Translations under genes and position numbers: made by a program
Assembly (NCBI GenBank): GCA_018660835.1
Contig: JABJJN010000040.1
Span: 62,001-126,000, forward strand
DNA: 64,000 nucleotides
Direction: 5' to 3'
Source: Gemmatimonadota bacterium
GTDB taxonomy: Bacteria > Latescibacterota > UBA2968 > UBA8231
The notes under the pieces: model-generated
Database searches by the model: none
What the model saw: only the letters and a program-made list of their open reading frames with translations
Told to the model about the DNA's origin: nothing
Shown here: in pieces, positions 17,199-26,027 of the stretch
Layout of the letters: the number at the start of each line of letters is the position of its first letter
Numbering within the stretch: the first letter of the stretch is position 1

Positions 17199-18689
17199 GT
17201 CGTAAAGCTCGCCGAACTTCCCCTCCAGATAATTCATCAGATCATCGATTCCGAGAGGTCGTCCCGTCACCTCTTCAACCAGCTGCGTCGCGGTGACGCG
17301 TCGACCGCGAGAATGCACTTTCTCGCGCAGCCAACTCAACAAGGGCGCCGTCTCGCCGCGGGCGAATTGCGCCTCCAGGTCACCCAGATCATGGCGTGCC
17401 TGAACAAACAGCTGCGCTGCATACAGGTTGCCCAGTGTGTAGGTGGGGAAATATCCCATGAGTCCACTCGACCAGTGGATATCCTGCAACACACCTTCCG
17501 CATCATTTGCGGGACGGATCCCCAGATACGACTCCATGCGTTCATTCCAGATGCCGGGAAGATCTGCTACGGCGATCTCACCCGCGACCAAGGCCTGCTC
17601 CAACTCAAAGCGCAGCAGGATATGGAGATTGTAGGTCACCTCATCCGCTTCGACACGAATCATGGATGCTTCGACGCGATTGACCTCACGATACATCTGC
17701 TCGACATCAACACTGCGCAACTGGTCCGGGAAAAATTCCTGCATGCGCGGCAGTTGATGCTGCCAGAAAGCCCGCGAACGCCCGACCATGTTCTCTAACA
17801 TGCGCGACTGCGATTCGTGAATACCCAGGGAGATGCTCTCACAAACCGGTAGACCGGCCTGTTCTGGCGGCAATCCCTGCTCATAAAGACCGTGTCCCGT
17901 CTCGTGGATGATGCCAAAGAGTGAACTGGTGAGCTGATCAGCCTGATATCTCGTGGTGAGGCGCACATCATCGGGGCCAACGCCACCGCAAAAGGGATGG
18001 ACGGACACGTCGAGTCGCCCGGCGTCCCAATCGAACCCGAGATCGCCAATCACCTGCCGACCAAATGCCTCCTGTTTGCCGATATCCCAATCGCACTGGA
18101 AAGAAGGATCCGGACCACGCTGCCGGTCGAGAATTGCGCCGACGAGAGGCACAAGCCGTTTGCGCAATTGTTCAAGCAGCGGACCCATCTGCTCTACTCG
18201 GGCGTAGGGCTCGAATTCATCGAGGAACGCATTGTAGACAGATCCTTCATAGCCCACGGCCTCGGCGACTCTCAGCTGTAGACCGAGCAGCTTCTCCAGC
18301 CACGGTTGGAACTGAGCAAAATCGTCTGCACTGCGCGCCTCGACCCACGCTTCGTGTGCCAGAGACTGCGTTCGACTCAACTCGACAACAAGCTCCTTGG
18401 GCAGGCGCATGGCACGTTGCTGTGCACGACGAGTTTCTCTGACATTGATCTCATCATCCCCTTCCAGGACAGAATCCGCCAAAGATTCAACGAGATCGGC
18501 GAATTGCGGATCAACGAGTTTTTCGTGGTGCAACCCGGCAAGCGTCCCCAGAACAGACGCTCGGCCTTGGGCACCGCGCTTCGGCATCTGCGTCTCCTGG
18601 TCCCAGCCCAGCATGCCCGCCGCGTGACCCAAGTCAGACAACTCGCGGACCCGCAGGCAGAACTCATCATATGTCTCAGTGACACTCAT
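17193..18689 (-). CDS. Carboxypeptidase Taq-type metallopeptidase (M32)
   Basis: This 498-residue zinc carboxypeptidase has the M32 signature H-E-T-G-H (262-266), followed by G-L-Y-E-Q-G-L. The downstream I-H-E-S-Q-S-R segment supplies the third ligand region. H-P-F-C-G-G, D-V-R-L-T-T-R and the C-terminal G-Y-F-P-T-Y-T-L-G-N-L-Y-A family blocks are all present. It removes C-terminal residues from cytoplasmic peptides. GAGAGGAATCTCC lies before the ATG. It converges with the M19 gene and is divergent from the enolase-superfamily gene, so it forms its own transcript. It is the third peptidase gene within 5 kb. Confidence 0.95.
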   Translation of the reverse strand: MSVTETYDEFCLRVRELSDLGHAAGMLGWDQETQMPKRGAQGRASVLGTLAGLHHEKLVDPQFADLVESLADSVLEGDDEINVRETRRAQQRAMRLPKELVVELSRTQSLAHEAWVEARSADDFAQFQPWLEKLLGLQLRVAEAVGYEGSVYNAFLDEFEPYARVEQMGPLLEQLRKRLVPLVGAILDRQRGPDPSFQCDWDIGKQEAFGRQVIGDLGFDWDAGRLDVSVHPFCGGVGPDDVRLTTRYQADQLTSSLFGIIHETGHGLYEQGLPPEQAGLPVCESISLGIHESQSRMLENMVGRSRAFWQHQLPRMQEFFPDQLRSVDVEQMYREVNRVEASMIRVEADEVTYNLHILLRFELEQALVAGEIAVADLPGIWNERMESYLGIRPANDAEGVLQDIHWSSGLMGYFPTYTLGNLYAAQLFVQARHDLGDLEAQFARGETAPLLSWLREKVHSRGRRVTATQLVEEVTGRPLGIDDLMNYLEGKFGELYDL

Positions 18690-18800
18690 TGGAGATTCCT
18701 CTCATTCGACTTGGCGTGAACTGCCAGCAGTGACTTTCCCAGCTACGGCGAATCCACTTTCTTGAACATCCTTCACTCATCCTACTGCCAGGAAATAATC

Positions 18801-20039
18801 ATGGCTTTGTCCATCGAACAGGTCGATGTCTTCCGTCTTCACATCCCATTCTATGCTGCCCATGTCACGGCGGCCATGCATCGAGCCCAGACCCACGACG
18901 AAGGCCTCGTCCTGTATCGAGTCGTACTCAGCGATGGCTCCGTCGGCCACGGTGATGGAGCCGGCAGAGCCAGAATCGATCAAGATCTCGTCGGCCGCAA
19001 TCCCTGGGAGATGTGGCTCGATGACTCGATCGGCTTCGGACCTCAGGTTGCACTGCTGGATGCCCTTGGACACGCCACCTCGACACCTGCTCATGCGCTG
19101 CTCGGCCAGCAGGTGCGGCAACGCTGCCCCCTCTCATGGTGGGATATTGACATGCCCCCAGAGGATTGGGTGAAGGAAGCAGAGGCCTCCTTACAACGCG
19201 GCTATACGACATTCAAGATGAAAGCGCGTCCATGGCGAGATATCCACGACCAGGTGGCGACTGTGGGCAAGGTCGTCCCGGACGATTATCGCTTCGATAT
19301 CGATTTTAATGGTTTCTTGCTGACGTCGGCGCGAGCGGAAGAGGAACTGTCGAAACTGGATGGGGTACTGCATGCGGGAATGTATGAGAGTCCCTTCTAT
19401 CTCTACAAAGACCTGACAGGCGCGCGCACCCTTCGTGAACGAGTACGCAAACCAATCGTCGAGCATTTTCGCGACGAAGTCCTTCACGCACATGCCAGCG
19501 ACGGCTTCGTCATAGGCGGCACGATCAATTCCATGCGGCACCAGGCGTCACTTGCAGCCGGATTCAACAAGCCTTTTTGGCTACAGTTAGTCGGTGCGGG
19601 CCCGACGACGGCGTTCGCCCTGCACTTTGGCTCCGTGCTGTCCCACGCACAACTGCCCTACATCACCTGTCATGAACTATTCGAGAGCGACCTGCTCACA
19701 AAACGCATAGAGATCGTCGACGGCTATGGGACGATTCCAGAGGGACCTGGTCTTGGCGTAGAGGTCGACGCCGCTGCGATCGAACGTTATCGAGTGGACC
19801 CGCAGGAACCGACACCGAAGCAGCGGTATCGACAGTTGAAGAGAATACTACACGTTCGCTGGCCCAGCCCATCAGCACAAAGAACGTGGAGTTTCACGGA
19901 TGAAGGCCACTATCAGGCGGCCTTCTATGCAGGCTCGCTGCCTGGTTTTCAGCAGGGCGTTCACCTGGACGTGGAGGAAGACGATGGCAGTGCCAGCTTC
20001 TCCACCGCCCATGCTGCCCTGGTCGCAAAGGGCCTATAG
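18801..20039 (+). CDS. Enolase-superfamily (mandelate racemase/muconate lactonizing-like) protein
   Basis: This 412-residue protein has the enolase-superfamily capping domain and TIM barrel. Visible barrel residues are K-M-K (139-141) in the K-x-K position of strand 2, D-I-D-F-N (166-170) for metal ligand 1 and E196 (Y-E-S-P-F) for ligand 2. E221 (K-P-I-V-E-H-F) is a candidate for ligand 3. The usual G-D/E motif on strand 5 is not recognisable, so specificity and even activity are uncertain. A ~60-residue Trp/Arg-rich C-terminal tail follows the barrel. The ATG at 18801 with AGGAA upstream is preferred over one 13 codons earlier. It abuts a convergent sugar-isomerase-like gene (2-base gap). 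Confidence 0.82.
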   Translation: MALSIEQVDVFRLHIPFYAAHVTAAMHRAQTHDEGLVLYRVVLSDGSVGHGDGAGRARIDQDLVGRNPWEMWLDDSIGFGPQVALLDALGHATSTPAHALLGQQVRQRCPLSWWDIDMPPEDWVKEAEASLQRGYTTFKMKARPWRDIHDQVATVGKVVPDDYRFDIDFNGFLLTSARAEEELSKLDGVLHAGMYESPFYLYKDLTGARTLRERVRKPIVEHFRDEVLHAHASDGFVIGGTINSMRHQASLAAGFNKPFWLQLVGAGPTTAFALHFGSVLSHAQLPYITCHELFESDLLTKRIEIVDGYGTIPEGPGLGVEVDAAAIERYRVDPQEPTPKQRYRQLKRILHVRWPSPSAQRTWSFTDEGHYQAAFYAGSLPGFQQGVHLDVEEDDGSASFSTAHAALVAKGL

Positions 20040-20041
20040 AC

Positions 20042-21055
20042 TCACTTCTTCTGTTGCTGGATATCTCCAAAATCGGTGAGACGATAGCCAATATCCACAT
20101 AGTCGAGGAGCCGACACAGAGACCTCAGGGCGACGCCAAAACCGTCGACGCCACTGACGCCGCCGAACTGACCGCCACCCTTCAGATGGGGTTCCAGGTC
20201 GAGGAAAACACCAGGGACACCTTGCTTGCGCAGTTTTCTCGTCAGTGCGGGCAGGCGTTGCCGGAAATCTCGCAGGATCGCTTCGTGGGAGGAGTCCCCT
20301 TCATCGGCAGGAACGAAATTCTTCAAACGCTCCTCATCCACAAAACCTTGCCATTCCAGCGACGGATCAATGCGATAGTCCTTGATATGCATCCAGCCAA
20401 TACCTGATCTCATCGCCTCATACTCGGCGAGGGTTTCATCTGGACGCAGATTCTGACTGGACAGATTCCCACCATCAAAGATCAGGTAGAGATTCGGATG
20501 CGACACCTTCCGATATAGCTCACGCAAGAGTCGGCCATTCTGCCCAATCAGATTGGCCTCTACCTCAAGTCCAAAAAAGACGCCCCCCCGCTCACAGGCT
20601 TCGGCGATCGACCTGAGTCTATCAGCCGCCTGGTCCAGATAGTCTGCCGGGTCCTGGCCGCGCGGATGATAGAATGAGAAACCGCGAATCAGCTTTGAAC
20701 CAAAGGCGCCAGCAAGATCGATGGCGCGCGCCACATCCTTTTTCAGATATCGGTCGAAGGGGATGAAGGCATTCTGGCTGCCATCTTCCACATCGAGCAG
20801 TTTCACCTTGCCGATGGGTGAGCCGATGGATGCAACCTGAATGCCAAAGTCCTTGTGCATCCGACCCAGTTGCCGGATCTGGGACTTGGTCAACTGCATC
20901 GCATTCTTGACCTCACCCTTTCCCTCGACATCAACGAAGCGCAAGCTGTAGTATCCCATGCCGAGGGCGGCGAGCATGGTGAGTTGACTTATGGCCTTCT
21001 TGTCGACGGGGCCTTCGTCAGCGAAACCGCTGAGTAGGATTTCTGGACGAGACAT
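20042..21055 (-). CDS. Sugar phosphate isomerase/epimerase-like TIM barrel protein (AP endonuclease 2 family)
   Basis: This 337-residue xylose-isomerase-like barrel shows L-S-G-F-A-D-E at the first strand and a central G-L-E-V-E (metal Glu). I-F-D-G-G-N-L (metal Asp) and W-M-H-I-K-D-Y (metal His) follow, then a late D-L-E-P-H-L. These are the usual divalent-metal positions of the family, whose members isomerise or epimerise sugars, inositols or hydroxypyruvate. There is no signal peptide. AGAAGG precedes the ATG. The enolase-superfamily gene next door on the other strand and this enzyme would fit a carbohydrate or sugar-acid degradation theme. The actual substrate is unknown. Confidence 0.85.
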   Translation of the reverse strand: MSRPEILLSGFADEGPVDKKAISQLTMLAALGMGYYSLRFVDVEGKGEVKNAMQLTKSQIRQLGRMHKDFGIQVASIGSPIGKVKLLDVEDGSQNAFIPFDRYLKKDVARAIDLAGAFGSKLIRGFSFYHPRGQDPADYLDQAADRLRSIAEACERGGVFFGLEVEANLIGQNGRLLRELYRKVSHPNLYLIFDGGNLSSQNLRPDETLAEYEAMRSGIGWMHIKDYRIDPSLEWQGFVDEERLKNFVPADEGDSSHEAILRDFRQRLPALTRKLRKQGVPGVFLDLEPHLKGGGQFGGVSGVDGFGVALRSLCRLLDYVDIGYRLTDFGDIQQQKK

Positions 21056-21146
21056 GGCTCAACCTTCTGATGACTCGTGATTGGATTCTCTTCGTGGAAT
21101 ATAAGACGACCGACCTTGCCTGAAAGGCCAACTACCTGCAGTCAGG

Positions 21147-21761
21147 TCAGCTGTCCTGCTCAACTACCAATCGCCCCGCCGTCAGTTGCGTCAACTGGGC
21201 ACGGAGTTGCACGAGATCTTCCTTGGGCCCGCGCAGGTGCAGGCAGGTCGTATCTGAAAACTTCTCTTCAACAACCTCAATCGCCGCACTCTTACCTATC
21301 GCCACGCGACAGATCTCATAGCGCTCGTAGGGAAGGTGGACGATCAAGTCTTCGCGATGGACCTTCAGTTCGCGTGGTACAATGGCTAGAACCTGCTGCA
21401 CCGCCTGCGTATATGCACGCACAAGTCCCCCCGTTCCCAGCTTCGTACCGCCGAAGTATCTTACGACGACGACCACGACATCACCTAGCTCATCGTGCTC
21501 AACCACCACAAGCGCTGGACGTCCCGCAGTGCCCGAGGGTTCACCGTCGTCGCTCATCCCATGGGTAATGGTGGCTCCGTGTCCGACTTCGAAGGCATAG
21601 ACATGATGCGAGGCGTCTGGATAGCGCCGGCGGACGGAATCAATAAAGGCGCGAGCCGCTTCTACCGTCGGCGCTGAGGCAGCGAAGCCGATGAAACGCG
21701 AGCGCTTCACTTCGATCTCGACAGAAGCTTCTGCCGTGGGCACCTGGTAGCCGACTGTCAC
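21147..21761 (-). CDS. yigZ: YigZ/IMPACT family protein
   Basis: This 204-residue two-domain protein is related to yeast YIH1/mammalian IMPACT. The N-terminal IMPACT domain has the hallmark K-R-S-R-F-I-G (19-25), D-D-G-E-P-S-G-T-A-G-R-P (71-82), and V-R-Y-F-G-G-T-K-L-G-T-G-G-L. A C-terminal ferredoxin-like domain (about 135-200) follows. The molecular role in bacteria is not settled. The start is GTG, with GGAAAAG about eight bases upstream. A three-codon ATG mini-frame overlaps the leader. It lies 35 bases downstream of dnaB on the same strand. Confidence 0.92.
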   Translation of the reverse strand: MTVGYQVPTAEASVEIEVKRSRFIGFAASAPTVEAARAFIDSVRRRYPDASHHVYAFEVGHGATITHGMSDDGEPSGTAGRPALVVVEHDELGDVVVVVVRYFGGTKLGTGGLVRAYTQAVQQVLAIVPRELKVHREDLIVHLPYERYEICRVAIGKSAAIEVVEEKFSDTTCLHLRGPKEDLVQLRAQLTQLTAGRLVVEQDS

Positions 21762-21796
21762 AGTTGCATCTTTTCCAACGTGCCGACAGTGGGCAC

Positions 21797-23263
21797 CTAG
21801 GGGACGTAGGTCTCTTCTTCTTCCTGAATGCGGAACTCTGGCGCCAGATTCTCAAAGGCTGCACTGTCGGCGTTCCACATCAGATGAACAGAACCAGTCG
21901 GCCCGTTGCGCTGTTTGCCGATGATGATCTCCGCGACGCCCTCCAGGGACGCACCGTCCGCCGATTTGAGTCCATACAGGTCAGGTCGGTAGATAAACAT
22001 GACCACATCGGCGTCTTGCTCAATAGAACCTGACTCACGCAAATCCGACAGCTGCGGACGGCGATCAGTACGTGATTCGGACGCGCGCGACAACTGCGAC
22101 AAGGCCAGGACGGGAACATTGAGCTCTTTGGCGAGAGCTTTGAGACCACGAGAGATGCGTGACACCTCTTGTTCGCGACTCTGAATGTTGTCGTGGCTCG
22201 TCATCAGCTGCAGGTAGTCGACGACGACCATGCCAATACCGTGTTCTCGTTGCAGGCGGCGCGACTTTGCACGCGCCTCCAAAACGGTAATTCCTGGCGT
22301 GTCGTCGATGTAGATCGGCGACTGCGCCAAACGCCCGACATTGCGTGTCAGATGCATCCAGTCATCATCGCGTAGTCTTCCCGTACGCAGCTTTTGCAGA
22401 TCGACACGGGTCTCGATACACAGAAGGCGCTGGGCAACTTGCGTCTTGGACATTTCGAGACTGAAGACGGCGACCCCCGTGCCCGAATCAACGGCTGCAT
22501 TGCGGGCAAAGGCCATAGACAGCGCTGTCTTACCCACACTTGGCCGAGCGGCAAGGATGATGAGATCTCCGGGTTGAAAACCGGAGGTCATATCATTCAT
22601 GTCGGTAAATCCTGTGTCGACACCCGACACCGTGCTAACACGCTCGTGGGCACGTTCGATCTGCTCGAAGGTCTCGCCGAGAACCACCTCCAGCGATTCG
22701 AATCCCTGGCTCAGGCGTCGTTCTGAAAGACTGAAGATTCGCTGCTCGGCCCAATCGATGAGCTCATAGACATTGCTCTGACCTTCGTAAGCGCGATTGG
22801 AGATTTCTGAAGAGGCCTCGATCAATCCACGACTCAGTCCACGATCGACGACGATCTTGGCATGGTGTTCGAGATTGGCTGCGGAAGCAACCCCTGCGGC
22901 GAGTTCTGCCAGGTAGACGACGCCCCCCGCCTCGTCGAGACGACCCGCGGCCTTGAGTTCTTCGGCGACCGTGAGTTGATCAACCGGCTCGCTGCGCTCG
23001 TAGAGGCTGACCATCGCATTATAGATATGGGCATGGGGTGCGTTGTAGAAAATGCCCTCATCAAGCATTTCGATTGCTCGACCCACAGCACGACCATCGA
23101 GAAGCATCGCCCCAATGACCGCCTGCTCGACCTCCACCGCCTGCGGTGGCACGCGACCAAGTCCTGGCCCCCCTGCTGGACCCGAACCGCGAGGCTGGTC
23201 CCTGCCATTGCCACGTTCAGAGTGTGGCGGCGGCCCGGAATCTTGTGGTGGTCCCTGAGTCAT
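21797..23263 (-). CDS. dnaB: Replicative DNA helicase
   Basis: This hexameric 5'-3' helicase unwinds DNA at the replication fork. The 488-residue product has a Gly/Pro-rich N-terminal tail (about 1-40). The DnaB N-terminal helical domain starts at V-E-V-E-Q-A-V-I-G-A-M-L. The RecA-like C-terminal domain has Walker A A-R-P-S-V-G-K-T-A-L and Walker B V-V-V-D-Y-L-Q-L-M. L-S-Q-L-S-R and the D-L-R-E-S-G-S-I-E-Q-D-A-D motif are also present. No intein is present at the usual Walker A or B sites. The ATG at 23263 has GAGG eight bases upstream; a start 13 codons earlier would overlap the glycosylase gene. It is 19 bases downstream of that gene. Confidence 0.96.
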   Translation of the reverse strand: MTQGPPQDSGPPPHSERGNGRDQPRGSGPAGGPGLGRVPPQAVEVEQAVIGAMLLDGRAVGRAIEMLDEGIFYNAPHAHIYNAMVSLYERSEPVDQLTVAEELKAAGRLDEAGGVVYLAELAAGVASAANLEHHAKIVVDRGLSRGLIEASSEISNRAYEGQSNVYELIDWAEQRIFSLSERRLSQGFESLEVVLGETFEQIERAHERVSTVSGVDTGFTDMNDMTSGFQPGDLIILAARPSVGKTALSMAFARNAAVDSGTGVAVFSLEMSKTQVAQRLLCIETRVDLQKLRTGRLRDDDWMHLTRNVGRLAQSPIYIDDTPGITVLEARAKSRRLQREHGIGMVVVDYLQLMTSHDNIQSREQEVSRISRGLKALAKELNVPVLALSQLSRASESRTDRRPQLSDLRESGSIEQDADVVMFIYRPDLYGLKSADGASLEGVAEIIIGKQRNGPTGSVHLMWNADSAAFENLAPEFRIQEEEETYVP

Positions 23264-23282
23264 CTGCAATCCTCGACCAAGC

Positions 23283-24119
23283 TCATAGTTCGACCCCATC
23301 AAAGAGACGCCGCACGGTTTTCACATCCTCCCACGTATCACGTTTGTACGAAGCATTTCGCAGCAGGGCGGCCGGATGATATGTCACCACTAGTGGAATC
23401 CCTTCATACGTATGTTGCTGCCCCCGCATACGGGACAGACTCAGATCGGAGCGCAACAACGCCTGTGAGGCGAATTTGCCAAGGCAACAAATGACCTTCG
23501 GAGCCACCAGCCTGATCTGTTCCTTGAGATAGGGCTCACAGCTGGCGACCTCTTCCGGAAGCGGGTCGCGATTGTTCGGCGGCCGACACTTGAGAAGATT
23601 GCAGATGAAAACATCCTCGCGGCGCAAACCCATGGCCTCGATGATTTTCGTTAACAATTGGCCTGCCGCGCCAACAAAAGGCTCACCCTGTCGATCCTCA
23701 TCGGCACCGGGGGCCTCGCCAACAAAAAGAATGTCAGCATCGGCACGCCCCGCGCCAAACACGAAGTGATTCCGTGTGTGTCCCAATTCACACTTCGTGC
23801 ATTCACAGATCTGCTGGCGAAACCCTTCCAGGCTCTCGGTGCCAGACACCTGTGGGGTTGGTGGTGCCTCCATCATCTGGGGCTCAGCCTGTATCTGATC
23901 TGGCTCTGCGGCCATTGGCTCTGGCATCTGTGGCTCTGGCTCACCCGATGGTTCGACCTGGGCCGCTTCAACTTGTGCCTCATCAGGAGCCGCCGGATGG
24001 GACATGTCGGCAGGTGCAATGAACTGGCGTCCTTCGAACAGGACCAGATCCTCCAAGGCGCGCCGCACCTGGCGAAGTGTCTCCTGCGGGGAGACCTGTG
24101 CGTCGGAGGTCGGATCCAT
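23283..24119 (-). CDS. Uracil-DNA glycosylase, family 4 (Fe-S) with acidic N-terminal extension
   Basis: This enzyme excises uracil from DNA. The catalytic domain (about 95-278) has C-x2-C (Cys107/110) plus Cys194 and Cys211/212 for a 4Fe-4S cluster. It also has G-E-A-P-G-A-D-E-D (134-142), E-P-F-V-G-A-A-G-Q, and Y-H-P-A-A-L-L-R near the end. These are all family-4 features. The first ~90 residues are Pro/Glu/Met-rich, look disordered and are not part of the fold. No strong ribosome binding site precedes the ATG. The frame stays open upstream to about 24245, but no ATG, GTG or TTG was found there. The context is dnaB downstream and coaBC 155 bases upstream. Confidence 0.92.
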   Translation of the reverse strand: MDPTSDAQVSPQETLRQVRRALEDLVLFEGRQFIAPADMSHPAAPDEAQVEAAQVEPSGEPEPQMPEPMAAEPDQIQAEPQMMEAPPTPQVSGTESLEGFRQQICECTKCELGHTRNHFVFGAGRADADILFVGEAPGADEDRQGEPFVGAAGQLLTKIIEAMGLRREDVFICNLLKCRPPNNRDPLPEEVASCEPYLKEQIRLVAPKVICCLGKFASQALLRSDLSLSRMRGQQHTYEGIPLVVTYHPAALLRNASYKRDTWEDVKTVRRLFDGVEL

Positions 24120-24274
24120 GGCGTTGGATAGCGTCTTAGAGAAGAGGGTGGCGAAACAATCAGCGACGGTAGGTGGAGGTAGTCGAAGGCCAAAGCGTCG
24201 TCGCCCTGAAGCATCGGCGCGTGAAGATGACGGGGAGCTCAGCTGCTGTCAAACAATCTCCGGCCCGACAGGTC

Positions 24275-25498
24275 TCACGAGACGAGTCGTCGCAACAGCT
24301 CGTCGAGAATGCGGTCAGCAACATCCAGTTTGTCCATCTTGGCAAGCGCCTGTTCCGATGCCGCGTCAACGATGGTCACGACGTTGGTATCGACGGCGAA
24401 TCCAGCGCCAGCCTGCTGCAGATCATTCAACACGACGAAGTCAGCGTTCTTCTTCTCGAGTTTCCTGCGTGCCTGATCCAATCCCTGGCCTGTCTCCATG
24501 GCGAAAGCGACGAGGAGCCGGTGCCCTTTCTGGGCGCCCAGGATTGCGGAGATATCCGGATTCTCGACGAGTGCAATCGAGTCGAGGCCCGCCTCACGCT
24601 TCAGCTTGGTGTCAGACACGCTCGCGGGGCGGTAGTCGGCGACGGCGGCAGCCATAATGGCAGCATCACACCCATCGAAATGCTCCTGGCAAGCCTGCAA
24701 CATGTCCAACGCGCTGCGCACACCGACCACTTTGACCCCGGTGGGTGCCTGCAGGTGAGTTGGCCCTGAAACCATCACGACTGAGGCGCCGCGAGCACGA
24801 GCCCGTGAAGCGATCGCATAACCCATCTTCCCCGACGAACGATTGCCGATGAAGCGAACAGGATCGAGATCCTCTAAGGTGGGCCCCGCCGTGACGAGGA
24901 GCCGGCGACCATCGAAATCATTGTGCCGCAGATTGTCGCCGACTGCTAAACGCTGTTCGACGGCTGAGATGACTTTCTCGATCTGGGCCATCCGCCCCTT
25001 ACCACTGGCCCCTGACGCCAGGGGCCCCGTCTCCGGGTCGATCCAGCCCACACCATCTTGACGCAGGCGTGCACAATTTGCCGTGACCTGTGGATGATTC
25101 AGCATGTTCTCTTCCATCGCCGGCGCGACCATGATGGGCGCCTGCGTGGCCAGGTAGATGCAGGTCAGCAGATCATCGGCCAGGCCGTGGGCCATTTTGC
25201 CCAACGTATTGGCTGTCGCTGGGGCGACAAGGAACAGGTCAGCCCACTCTGCGAGACCTACATGCAGGACGGGGAACTCCTGTGTCGGTGCGAAGAGATC
25301 TGCCGAAACTGGATTCTGCGACAGCACCGCGAGCGTCGTGTCCGTCACAAACTGCTCAGCGTGAGCCGTGCGCACGACTCGCACCTGGGCGCCACGAGCA
25401 AGCAACTCGCGAATGAGAAGAGGTGTCTTGTAGGCAGCGATTCCGCCAGTCACTGCGAGCAAGATCCGTCGTCCCTCAAGAGTCATGGGAGGTCTCAC
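24275..25498 (-). CDS. coaBC: Bifunctional phosphopantothenoylcysteine decarboxylase/synthetase
   Basis: This protein performs two steps of coenzyme A synthesis, the ligation of cysteine to phosphopantothenate (CoaB) and FMN-dependent decarboxylation (CoaC). The N-terminal flavoprotein half has V-T-G-G-I-A-A-Y-K, the active-site-His region, and A-P-A-M-E-E-N-M-L. The lid is A-S-G-A-S-G-K-G-R-M. The C-terminal half (about 195-400) has V-T-A-G-P-T-L-E-D-L-D-P-V-R-F-I-G-N-R-S-S-G-K-M-G and F-A-M-E-T. Two departures from E. coli are visible: Glu for Asn in P-x-M-N, and Ser for the lid cysteine. The start is GTG, overlapping the upstream stop as GTGA; an ATG four codons later is possible. Confidence 0.93.
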   Translation of the reverse strand: MRPPMTLEGRRILLAVTGGIAAYKTPLLIRELLARGAQVRVVRTAHAEQFVTDTTLAVLSQNPVSADLFAPTQEFPVLHVGLAEWADLFLVAPATANTLGKMAHGLADDLLTCIYLATQAPIMVAPAMEENMLNHPQVTANCARLRQDGVGWIDPETGPLASGASGKGRMAQIEKVISAVEQRLAVGDNLRHNDFDGRRLLVTAGPTLEDLDPVRFIGNRSSGKMGYAIASRARARGASVVMVSGPTHLQAPTGVKVVGVRSALDMLQACQEHFDGCDAAIMAAAVADYRPASVSDTKLKREAGLDSIALVENPDISAILGAQKGHRLLVAFAMETGQGLDQARRKLEKKNADFVVLNDLQQAGAGFAVDTNVVTIVDAASEQALAKMDKLDVADRILDELLRRLVS

Positions 25499-26025
25499 AG
25501 CACTGCATCGCGTATCTGCAAGGCAAGTTCCTCAGCATCGATCTGCTCAGAATTGAGCACGAGATCATAGATACTCATGTCTTCCAGATCGATACCATAG
25601 TGATCGGCATAGCGACTGTGTTCCGATTTCTCGCGCTCTCTGACGGCGTCGATGGCGTCCTGCGGGCTCTGCTCATCACGTCCGCCGACGCGGTTGGCAC
25701 GGACATGGATATCAGCAGCGATCCAGACTTTGCAGGCCTGCAGTTGATGTCGATGGGCCATCCATCCTGTGACACGACCCTCAAGTACTGCCCCCGGTTG
25801 TTGTTCGGCGAGTTCAACCATGCGCGCATCCAGGCGACGATCGATCTCATCGTTCTCTTCCGCCAGAACACCAAAGTCTGCCAAGGACATATCTCGCTCG
25901 GCCGCCAGGTCTCGGAAAATCTGACCAGCATTTACATAAGGCCGGCCACTGAGTTCGATCAGGTGTCCGCAGAGTGTGCTGGTTCCACTTCCAGGTAAAC
26001 CGCTGATGGTGATCAGTCGTGACAC
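25495..26025 (-). CDS. Cytidylate kinase-like P-loop kinase (archaeal type)
   Basis: This 176-residue kinase has the P-loop G-L-P-G-S-G-T-S-T (9-17). The short layout Y-V-N-A-G-Q-I-F-R-D-L-A and L-E-G-R-V-T-G-W resembles archaeal CMP kinase rather than the ~220-residue bacterial Cmk. A late R-E-x-S-E-x-x-R-Y lid region follows. It would phosphorylate CMP/dCMP or a similar nucleotide. The start is GTG, two bases after the yicC stop, and it overlaps coaBC by four bases. In many bacteria this position (yicC-x-coaBC) is held by guanylate kinase, so the replacement is notable. Function as CMP kinase is inferred from family only. Confidence 0.8.
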   Translation of the reverse strand: MSRLITISGLPGSGTSTLCGHLIELSGRPYVNAGQIFRDLAAERDMSLADFGVLAEENDEIDRRLDARMVELAEQQPGAVLEGRVTGWMAHRHQLQACKVWIAADIHVRANRVGGRDEQSPQDAIDAVREREKSEHSRYADHYGIDLEDMSIYDLVLNSEQIDAEELALQIRDAVL

Positions 26026-26027
26026 AA

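Noticed and set aside
24120..24274. rpoZ or other small gene between coaBC and the glycosylase
   Set aside because: Only frames without start codons or shadow frames are present; no omega-subunit motif.
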